Origin: an uncultured Clostridia bacterium
Lineage (GTDB): Bacteria; Bacillota; Clostridia; Oscillospirales; Acutalibacteraceae
Direction: 5' to 3'
Assembly (NCBI GenBank): GCA_947623765.1
Contig: CANQIG010000040.1
Location: forward strand, 1-12,305
Length of the DNA: 12,305 nucleotides
In this document: in pieces, positions 1 through 5,548 of the stretch
Position numbering within the stretch: the stretch's first letter is position 1
Layout of the letters: each line of letters starts with the position of its first letter
The notes under the pieces: model-generated
Told to the model about the DNA's origin: nothing
The model's database searches: none
The model's input: only the letters and a program-made list of their open reading frames with translations
Translations under genes and position numbers: made by a program

Positions 1-1289
1 CGGTGCAGGAGGCGCTGGAGTTCATCCGGGGCGGCACAGGCGATTCGATCCGCACCCTGACGGAGAAAATGAACGAGGCCGCCGAGAACATGGAGTTCGA
101 GCGCGCCGCCGGCCTGCGCGACCGCATCGCCGCGATCCAGCGCCTCAACGAAAAGCAGAAGGTCATGGCGAACCGCGTCCCGGAGCAGGACGTCTTCGCG
201 TTCGTCGCGGGCGAGGAGAAGGTCAGCGCGCAGGTGTTCCGCTTCACGGCGGGCCGCCTGAGCGACCGCGAGAGCTTCCTGCTCTCCACCGACGCCGACG
301 ACGCGGACGTGCGCGCCGAGTTTCTCGCGCGGTACTACGCCATCCGCGACCGCGTCCCGCCCGCCGTCACGCTGGACGGCCCCGTCACCGAGCCGGAGCC
401 GCTCGTCGAATGGCTCTCGCAGAAGGCCGGGCGGCGCGTGCACCTCTCCGTGCCGCAGAAGGGCGAGCAGAAGCAGCTCGTCGAGATGTGCCGCTCGAAC
501 GCGGCGGAGGCCCTCGCGCAGGCCATGGGCCGGAACACCGGCCGCGAGACCTCCGCGCTCGACGAACTGCGCAAGCTCCTGAACCTCCCGAAGACGCCCG
601 CCTACATCGAATCGTACGACATCTCGAACCTCGCGGGCGGCGAGAACGTCGCGGGCATGGTCGTCTTTGAAAACGGCAGGCCGCTCAAAGCCGCGTACCG
701 GCGGTTCAAGATCAAGACCGTCGAGGGACAGGATGACTACGGCTCCATGCGCGAGGTCCTTCGGCGGCGCTTCGAGGAGTACCGTGCCGCCGAGAAGCCG
801 GAGGGCTTCGGCCGCCTGCCGGATCTCATCCTGCTCGACGGCGGCAAGGGGCACGTCGCCGCCGTGCGGCCGCTGCTCGCGGAGATGGGGATCGACGTGC
901 CGGTCTACGGCATGGTGAAAGATGATCACCACCGCACGCGCGCCATCGCCGAGGACGGCGGGGAGATCGCGATCAACGCGAACCGCTCGGCGTTCACGCT
1001 CGTCTCCTCCCTGCAGGACGAGGTCCACCGCTACGCCATCGCCTATCACCGGCAGCAGCGCGGGAAACACGCCGTTTCCTCCACGCTGACGGCCATTCCG
1101 GGCATCGGGGAGACGCGGGCGCGGGCGCTGCTCAAGCACTTCAAAACGCTGCGCGCCGTCAGCGAGGCGGAGGAGGAGTCGCTGCGCGCCGCGCCGGGGA
1201 TGAGCGCCCCGGCGGCGAAGGCCGTTTACCGTTATTTTCACGAGGATGCGGATGAAGAAACGTCTGCGGCACAGAATAATGAAAAATAA
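1..1289 (+). CDS. uvrC: UvrABC excinuclease subunit C, 5'-truncated by window edge
   Basis: UvrC is the nuclease subunit of nucleotide excision repair. It is recruited by UvrB and cuts on both sides of the lesion. The gene enters from the left edge; the first whole codon is at base 3 and TAA is at 1287-1289, leaving 428 residues of a protein usually about 600 long. The N-terminal GIY-YIG nuclease domain lies outside. Visible in order: a UVR motif that contacts UvrB (about residues 17-50, with MEFERAAGLRDRI); the RNase H-like 5'-incision domain with YDISN (Asp206 of the fragment), LILLDGGKGH (Asp279) and HRYAIAYHR; and a C-terminal tandem helix-hairpin-helix (IPGIGETRARALL, then AAPGMSAPAAKAV) for DNA binding. 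The GTG at base 3 is an internal Val codon, not a start. No terminator is visible before the next promoter, which begins 3 bp after the stop. Family assignment is very secure. Confidence 0.97.
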   Translation, partial: VQEALEFIRGGTGDSIRTLTEKMNEAAENMEFERAAGLRDRIAAIQRLNEKQKVMANRVPEQDVFAFVAGEEKVSAQVFRFTAGRLSDRESFLLSTDADDADVRAEFLARYYAIRDRVPPAVTLDGPVTEPEPLVEWLSQKAGRRVHLSVPQKGEQKQLVEMCRSNAAEALAQAMGRNTGRETSALDELRKLLNLPKTPAYIESYDISNLAGGENVAGMVVFENGRPLKAAYRRFKIKTVEGQDDYGSMREVLRRRFEEYRAAEKPEGFGRLPDLILLDGGKGHVAAVRPLLAEMGIDVPVYGMVKDDHHRTRAIAEDGGEIAINANRSAFTLVSSLQDEVHRYAIAYHRQQRGKHAVSSTLTAIPGIGETRARALLKHFKTLRAVSEAEEESLRAAPGMSAPAAKAVYRYFHEDADEETSAAQNNEK

Positions 1290-1292
1290 CGG

Positions 1293-1321
1293 TTGACAAT
1301 TTTGTCGAATTGTGCGATAAT
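1293..1321 (+). promoter_or_regulatory. sigmaA-type promoter for the rsmD-coaD unit
   Basis: A perfect -35 TTGACA (1293-1298), a 17-bp spacer and a -10 GATAAT (1316-1321), with an extended -10 TG at 1313-1314. Transcription should begin near A1327/A1328, giving a leader of about 113 nt before rsmD. A 12-nt perfect inverted repeat, GACAA-TT-TTGTC (1295-1306), overlaps the -35 and spacer. It could be an operator or chance. The promoter sits immediately after the uvrC stop. Confidence 0.85.
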
Positions 1322-1328
1322 TAAGGAA

Positions 1329-1391
1329 CCTATGGAACAGCCATAGGGCTTTACAGTCGTGTTTTCATTTGGGAAGCGGGAAGCGTCCCGC
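1329..1391 (+). promoter_or_regulatory. rsmD leader with two hairpins
   Basis: The predicted 5' untranslated region holds two perfect stems. CCTATGG/CCATAGG (1329-1335 and 1341-1347, loop AACAG) starts one or two bases from the predicted transcript 5' end. GCGGGA/TCCCGC (1376-1381 and 1386-1391, loop AGCG) lies further down. Neither is followed by a T-tract, so they are not intrinsic terminators. A hairpin at the extreme 5' end commonly shields mRNA from 5'-dependent decay; that role is inferred here. Confidence 0.5.
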
Positions 1392-1440
1392 CTTTACCGA
1401 GACGGAAAACGCCGCCGGTCCCACGCGAGGAGGATGTGCC

Positions 1441-1986
1441 GTGCGCATCATTACGGGGCTGCGCCGCGGGCGCAGGCTGACCGCGCCGCCGGGCGAGGAG
1501 GTCCGGCCGACGCCGGAGCGCGTCAAAGAGGCGCTATTCAACATCCTGCAGTTCTCGCTGGAGGGTCGGAGCTTTCTGGATCTCTTCGCGGGGACGGGGC
1601 AGATCGGGCTGGAGGCCCTCTCGCGCGGGGCGTCGCGGTGCACGTTCGTGGACAGCTCCAAGCGGTCCCTCGCTTTTCTCAGAAAGAACATCGCCGCCGC
1701 GTCGTTTGAGGACGCGTCGCGCGTGTTCGAGGGCGATTTCGCCGCGTTCCTCTCCGGGACGCGGGAGACCTTCGACCTCGCGTTCCTCGATCCGCCGTAC
1801 CGCACGGGCCTTCTGCAGCGCGCGCTGCCGGCCGTAACAAACCGCATGGCGCCGGGCGGGACGGTGATCTGCGAGCATCCCTCGGACGAAACGCTGCCGG
1901 ACACGGCGGGAGAATTTCAAAAGGAGCGGACCTACCGCTACGGCAAGGTCATGCTCACCGTCTATCGCCGACAGCAGCCCGGCTGA
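1441..1986 (+). CDS. rsmD: 16S rRNA (guanine(966)-N2)-methyltransferase RsmD
   Basis: RsmD methylates N2 of G966 in 16S rRNA using S-adenosylmethionine during 30S assembly. The 181-residue product has the expected family length. The SAM-binding motif LDLFAGTG is at residues 46-53 and the catalytic DPPY at 117-120. The N-terminus MRIITGLRRGRRL is typical. I chose GTG 1441 because AGGAGG (1428-1433) lies 7 nt upstream and homologous proteins begin at this MRII-like segment. The frame is open back to a TTG at 1369, but that would add 24 residues unlike the family and place the start far from the ribosome site. It is the first gene of the unit driven by the 1293-1321 promoter, and coaD begins 26 bp after its stop. 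Confidence 0.95.
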   Translation: MRIITGLRRGRRLTAPPGEEVRPTPERVKEALFNILQFSLEGRSFLDLFAGTGQIGLEALSRGASRCTFVDSSKRSLAFLRKNIAAASFEDASRVFEGDFAAFLSGTRETFDLAFLDPPYRTGLLQRALPAVTNRMAPGGTVICEHPSDETLPDTAGEFQKERTYRYGKVMLTVYRRQQPG

Positions 1987-2012
1987 GAGACGTAAAAGGA
2001 GCGGTTTTCGGT

Positions 2013-2507
2013 ATGCGTGTCGCGATCTGTCCGGGCAGTTTTGACCCGGTGACGCTGGGACACATCGACATCATCTCAAGGGCGTGCCGCATTTTCGACA
2101 AAGTCATCGTGGCCGTTCCGACAAACCCGGACAAGCATTTCAGCTTTACGGTCGAGGAACGGATGGAGATGCTCCGGCTCGTGACGCAGGGCCTCAACGT
2201 CGAGGTCGACTGCGTGAAGGGGCTCCTCGCCGACTATGTGCGGGAGAAGCACGCGACGACGATCATCAAGGGTCTACGCGCCCTCTCGGATTTCGAGTAT
2301 GAATTCCAGATGGCGCTCACAAATAAAAAACTGAATCCGGAGGTAGAGACCATGTTCCTCCCCACGAGCGGGGAGTATATGTTCCTCAGTTCCTCCATGG
2401 TGAAGCAGGTCGCCGGGTTCGGCGGGGACATTTCGCATTTCGTGCCGGAATGCCTCGTGCAGCGGATCCGGGAGCGACTCTCAAAGGAAAGGAATGGAAA
2501 GGCATGA
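2013..2507 (+). CDS. coaD: Phosphopantetheine adenylyltransferase CoaD
   Basis: This cytosolic enzyme transfers AMP from ATP to 4'-phosphopantetheine, giving dephospho-CoA, the penultimate step of coenzyme A synthesis. The 164-residue protein is full length. Nucleotidyltransferase hallmarks are visible: GSFDPVTLGH near the N-terminus (TLGH at residues 14-17), the KGLRALSDFEYE segment that binds substrate phosphates (86-97), and the C-terminal SSSMVK signature (126-131). The ATG is preceded by AAAGGAG (1995-2001) with a longish 11-nt spacing. The rsmD-coaD pairing is common in Bacillota and suggests co-transcription rather than a shared pathway. Its stop overlaps the next gene's start (ATGA, 2504-2507), so translation of the two is probably coupled. 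Confidence 0.97.
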   Translation: MRVAICPGSFDPVTLGHIDIISRACRIFDKVIVAVPTNPDKHFSFTVEERMEMLRLVTQGLNVEVDCVKGLLADYVREKHATTIIKGLRALSDFEYEFQMALTNKKLNPEVETMFLPTSGEYMFLSSSMVKQVAGFGGDISHFVPECLVQRIRERLSKERNGKA

Positions 2508-2980
2508 GCAACAACCAAGCTGCCGTTGAAGATCTGATCGACGAACTGTACGACGTGCTCGAAAAGGGCTGGAACCTCCCGCTTTCCGGAGGCAAATCGT
2601 TTGTCGACAGCGACGAGGCCCGCCAGATCCTCGACGACATCCGGGATGCCATCCCCTCCGAGGTGCGCAAGGCAAAGGCCATCGTGGCGGACCGCGCCCA
2701 GATCCTCAGCGAGGCGCAGAAGGAAGCCGAGGGCATCATCAAGAACGCCGAGGAGCGCGCGAAAAAGCTCGTGGCGCAGGAAGAGATCGTCCGGCAGGCG
2801 CAGGCCAGAGCCAATGAGATCATGCAGCAGACGCAGACGAAGTATCTCGAGATGCGCCGCGCCTCGAACGAGTATGTGGACAACATCATGCGCCGCGCCG
2901 ACGAGACCATGACTGCCGCCCTCACCGAGCTGCGCAAGACGCGCCAGGCGGTGAAGGCAACGTCCGCGAACCAGCAGTGA
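2504..2980 (+). CDS. Coiled-coil protein, F0 ATP synthase subunit b-like (function unknown)
   Basis: A 158-residue, charged, almost wholly helical protein with no membrane segment or signal peptide. After a short N-terminal segment, a VDSDEARQILDDIRDAIP stretch (about 34-51) leads into a long coiled coil (about 52-150) rich in Ala, Glu, Lys, Arg and Gln, including AEERAKKLVAQEEIVRQAQ. It resembles small proteins encoded beside coaD in many Clostridia, often labelled 'ATPase' or F0 subunit b-like because of the coil. It has no nucleotide-binding motif, so an ATPase role is not supported. A scaffold or DivIVA-like role is only a guess. ATG 2504 is chosen over the in-frame TTG at 2450: GGAAAGG lies just upstream, and ATGA overlaps the coaD stop. 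It is last before the terminator at 3058-3088. Confidence 0.8.
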   Translation: MSNNQAAVEDLIDELYDVLEKGWNLPLSGGKSFVDSDEARQILDDIRDAIPSEVRKAKAIVADRAQILSEAQKEAEGIIKNAEERAKKLVAQEEIVRQAQARANEIMQQTQTKYLEMRRASNEYVDNIMRRADETMTAALTELRKTRQAVKATSANQQ

Positions 2981-3021
2981 CAGGGGCGGAAAGCCGCATT
3001 CCAACTCCATAAGGCCGAAAA

Positions 3022-3062
3022 AAGCCTGCGCACCCCGCAGGTTTGGTTGGCTATACCAGACC
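3022..3062 (+). promoter_or_regulatory. Possible attenuator: two hairpins competing with the terminator
   Basis: Upstream of the terminator, AAGCCTGCG (3022-3030) can pair with CGCAGGTTT (3036-3044), using one G-U. GGTTTGGT (3040-3047) can instead pair with ACCAGACC (3055-3062), again with a single G-U pair, around a 7-nt loop. The second stem shares 3040-3044 with the first and 3058-3062 with the 5' arm of the terminator. The three stems are therefore mutually exclusive in the anti-antiterminator, antiterminator, terminator order of an attenuator. No ligand-binding domain is recognised upstream. The pairings are read directly; a regulatory role is inferred. Confidence 0.35.
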
Positions 3063-3088
3063 CCCACGCGCTGGGGGTCTTTTGTTTT
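3058..3088 (+). terminator. Strong intrinsic terminator after the coiled-coil gene
   Basis: A 9-bp stem, AGACCCCCA (3058-3066) with TGGGGGTCT (3072-3080), closes a CGCGC loop. It is followed by a T-rich tail running to 3088 (TTT, G, TTTT). This is a textbook Rho-independent terminator and should end most transcripts from the rsmD promoter. Its 5' arm overlaps an alternative hairpin, described separately. Confidence 0.9.
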
Positions 3089-3133
3089 GCCGGAGGGACG
3101 CGCGGCGTCCCCCGCGCAGGAAAGGAGCCAGCG

Positions 3134-3601
3134 ATGATTTTTCCCGCATTCGTGCTGCTTCTCTGCGGAGCGGTCCTGCTCTGCATTGCAGTCTTCGCCG
3201 TGTGCGGCAGGCTCTCTGAGCGTCGGCCCGCGCGCCGCTGGCTGCCCGCAGCGGCGCTTTGCGCGCTCGTTCTGCTCGCCGCCGCCCCACTGAGTTTTCT
3301 GCTCGGGTGCCGGTTCGCCGACCGCGGTGCAGACGCGCAGTTCGACGTTCGCGCGTTTTACGCCGAGGTGCGATCGGTCGGCGCGGAGACGCTTGCCGTG
3401 CAGGGCCTCCCAATCAACGGCGCGGATTCCCGGGGCGCGCGCACCCTCCGGATCTACGAGGGGCTTCCCGTCGAACGGGACGGAGAACCGGCTGCGCTCT
3501 CGGAAATCGAGGCGGGCGACCTCGTCTCCGTCGTGCTCTTGACAGACGCAGGCGGCACAAAGGAGGTCTTCAAAATCGAGCTGCTGGACGGTGAAGCGTA
3601 A
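3134..3601 (+). CDS. Small two-helix membrane protein with extracytoplasmic C-terminal domain, function unknown
   Basis: I do not recognise a named gene. The 155-residue product has two hydrophobic helices (about residues 2-24 and 37-58) joined by an Arg-rich loop (GRLSERRPARRW). By the positive-inside rule, both termini face outward. The remaining ~97 residues look like a small beta-rich domain, with short strands such as TLAVQGLPI, TLRIYEGLP, DLVSVVLL and VFKIELLD. The pattern recalls small OB-like domains in Clostridia membrane proteins, a weak similarity judged by eye. ATG 3134 is chosen because AAAGGAG (3121-3127) lies 6 nt upstream; in-frame codons further upstream fall in the terminator. 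It follows the terminator with no clear promoter of its own, so it may depend on read-through. A GC hairpin (GGGACGC/GCGTCCC, 3095-3111) lies just before the ribosome site. Confidence 0.7.
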   Translation: MIFPAFVLLLCGAVLLCIAVFAVCGRLSERRPARRWLPAAALCALVLLAAAPLSFLLGCRFADRGADAQFDVRAFYAEVRSVGAETLAVQGLPINGADSRGARTLRIYEGLPVERDGEPAALSEIEAGDLVSVVLLTDAGGTKEVFKIELLDGEA

Positions 3602-3602
3602 A

Positions 3603-3640
3603 CACTTTCCGGCTGCGCTTTTCCACAGAAAGGGAAAGTG
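3603..3640 (+). terminator. Inverted repeat after the membrane protein gene, weak terminator candidate
   Basis: CACTTTCC (3603-3610) and GGAAAGTG (3633-3640) form a perfect 8-bp stem with a 22-nt loop, starting one base after the preceding stop codon. The tail CTGTTTGTCGGCC is poor in T, so termination efficiency is doubtful. The loop carries TTTTCCACA (3619-3627), one mismatch from a DnaA box; as a single site I give it no weight. Confidence 0.35.
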
Positions 3641-3812
3641 CTGTTTGTCGGCCTTTCGTTGATACCGTTTTGTAAACATTTTGTTAATTCTCTGTAAGAT
3701 TCATTACGGGCGGCGGGCGGAAATTCCATATCTTGCGGTTTTTTGGGCTTTTTTGCGCTCCTTCCGCAAACTTTTCAAAAAACGGAAGTCAACATAAAAA
3801 AGTCTTCCGGGC
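3641..3812 (+). other. AT-rich non-coding gap upstream of the dcw promoter
   Basis: No gene is visible. The stretch is clearly more AT-rich than the flanking genes. It holds a 7-bp-period direct repeat (GGGCGGCGGGCGG, 3708-3720), a TTGCGG/CCGCAA inverted repeat (3733-3738 and 3764-3769), and three copies of one hexamer in alternating orientation: CTTCCG 3761-3766, CGGAAG 3783-3788 and CTTCCG 3804-3809. The middle copy can pair with either neighbour. TTGATA (3659-3664) with TAATTC (3685-3690) is a poor promoter match because the spacing is 20 bp. Regulator binding here is plausible but unproven. Confidence 0.4.
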
Positions 3813-3841
3813 TTGATTTTGCCGAAGGAATGGAGTATAAT
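3813..3841 (+). promoter_or_regulatory. sigmaA-type promoter for the division and cell wall cluster
   Basis: TTGATT (3813-3818), a 17-bp spacer and a perfect TATAAT (3836-3841). Transcription should start near G3847/G3848, leaving a leader of about 40 nt before rsmH. This is the only strong promoter I see for the cluster from rsmH to murA. Confidence 0.88.
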
Positions 3842-3844
3842 GTA

Positions 3845-3861
3845 GGGGTCAAGTTGTCCCC
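3845..3861 (+). promoter_or_regulatory. Near-palindrome at the predicted rsmH transcription start
   Basis: GGGGTCAAGTTGTCCCC (17 bp) is symmetric around G3853 except for one T-T pair. It covers the predicted +1 of the dcw promoter. It could be a repressor operator, or as RNA a small 5'-terminal hairpin. The symmetry is seen directly; neither role is demonstrated. Confidence 0.4.
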
Positions 3862-3887
3862 CTTTGCGGGTCGGAAAGAGGTGCGCC

Positions 3888-4892
<1,005 letters not shown>

Positions 4893-4897
4893 TCCCC

Positions 4898-5416
4898 ATG
4901 CCAAACACATCGAACGCCTACGACTTCGACCACTTCGCCCCAAAACCGGCGGAGCCCGTCGAGGCGCCCGAACAAGGCAAACGGAAAAAAGAACAGAAGC
5001 AGAATGTCACACAGCTTTCCGAGGCGGAGCTTCGCCGGAGCCATCGGCACAACGCGCACGCGGCCCGCACGTTCCTCAGCCTCACAGCGGTGCTTTTCGT
5101 CGTGCTCATCATCGGCGCGGTGGTCTTCGGGCAGGTCCAGCTCACGGAGCTGACCGAGCAGATCCACGCGGCGGAGCAGGCCCTCTCTGAGGAGAAGAGC
5201 CTTTCCGTCCAGCTCGATATGCAGGCGAACTCCAACATGAACACCGACCAGATCGCGGAATACGCGCGCGACCAGCTCGGGATGGAGAAGATCACCGACA
5301 GTCAGACGACGTACATAAGCCTCTCCCAAGGGGACAACGGCACGGTGCTCCAGAACAACGACGGCGCGGGGTTCCTCTCCGCGATCTGGAATGCCATTCT
5401 CTCCGTGTTTTCATAA
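4898..5416 (+). CDS. ftsL: FtsL-like cell division protein
   Basis: A 172-residue bitopic protein with the FtsL/DivIC layout: a charged cytoplasmic N-terminus (1-57, with a Lys/Gln-rich KRKKEQKQ segment), one membrane helix (about 58-79, LSLTAVLFVVLIIGAVVFG), then an extracytoplasmic coiled coil (about 80-110) and the short conserved tail DQIAEYARDQLGMEK. FtsL-type proteins join DivIB/FtsQ and DivIC/FtsB and activate the FtsW-PBP pair at the septum. The position between rsmH and the class B PBP supports the name, since the family is poorly conserved in sequence. ATG 4898 is chosen because AAAGGAG (4881-4887) is 10 nt away; ATG 4889, overlapping the rsmH stop, would sit 1 nt from it. The hydrophobic C-terminus (FLSAIWNAILSVF) may be a second membrane-associated segment. 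Confidence 0.85.
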   Translation: MPNTSNAYDFDHFAPKPAEPVEAPEQGKRKKEQKQNVTQLSEAELRRSHRHNAHAARTFLSLTAVLFVVLIIGAVVFGQVQLTELTEQIHAAEQALSEEKSLSVQLDMQANSNMNTDQIAEYARDQLGMEKITDSQTTYISLSQGDNGTVLQNNDGAGFLSAIWNAILSVFS

Positions 5417-5441
5417 CGCGGCACATTTCGGAATACTCATG

Positions 5442-5474
5442 ACCGAGGGGCGGGCTTCCGTCCGCCCCTTCGGT
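5442..5474 (+). promoter_or_regulatory. Long GC-rich hairpin downstream of ftsL
   Basis: ACCGA-GGGGCGG (5442-5453) pairs with CCGCCCC-T-TCGGT (5462-5474), a 12-bp stem with one bulged T. The loop can be tightened by inner G-U and C-G pairs. No T-tract follows, so it is not an intrinsic terminator by itself. It precedes the terminator-like hairpin at 5486-5520 by 11 nt and may act in pausing, RNA processing or segmental mRNA stability. Confidence 0.55.
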
Positions 5475-5485
5475 TCAGGGAAAGA

Positions 5486-5520
5486 GAGAGTTGAGACGCG
5501 CAATCTTGACTCTCGTTTTT
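5486..5520 (+). terminator. Intrinsic terminator or attenuator inside the dcw cluster
   Basis: GAGAGTTGAGA (5486-5496) pairs with TCTTGACTCTC (5504-5514) over 11 positions with two adjacent G-U pairs and a 7-nt loop. It is followed by G and five T (5516-5520). This fits a Rho-independent terminator located 28 bp before the PBP start. No convincing promoter follows it, so downstream genes must rely on read-through; partial termination or regulated attenuation is inferred. Confidence 0.65.
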
Positions 5521-5548
5521 CGGTTAAGCGCCGGAAAGGAACAACGTT

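Noticed and set aside
3302..3313. Lipobox-like LLGC in the membrane protein
   Set aside because: It lies at about residues 56-59, at the end of the second helix rather than an N-terminal signal peptide, so lipoprotein processing is unlikely.
3619..3627. DnaA box (TTTTCCACA) suggesting a replication origin
   Set aside because: A single site with one mismatch, no cluster of boxes, and no dnaA, dnaN or AT-rich unwinding element beside it.
3603..3640. MraZ-type boxes (AAAGTG at 3635-3640, inverted CACTTT at 3603-3608)
   Set aside because: MraZ sites are several direct repeats close to the promoter. Here there is one inverted pair 170 bp upstream, and no mraZ in the window.
2234..3679. Open frame of 481 codons on the - strand
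   Set aside because: It runs antisense across coaD, the coiled-coil gene, the terminator and the membrane protein gene. Its composition is Arg/Ala/Leu-rich as expected for the shadow of high-GC genes, and it shows no recognisable domain.
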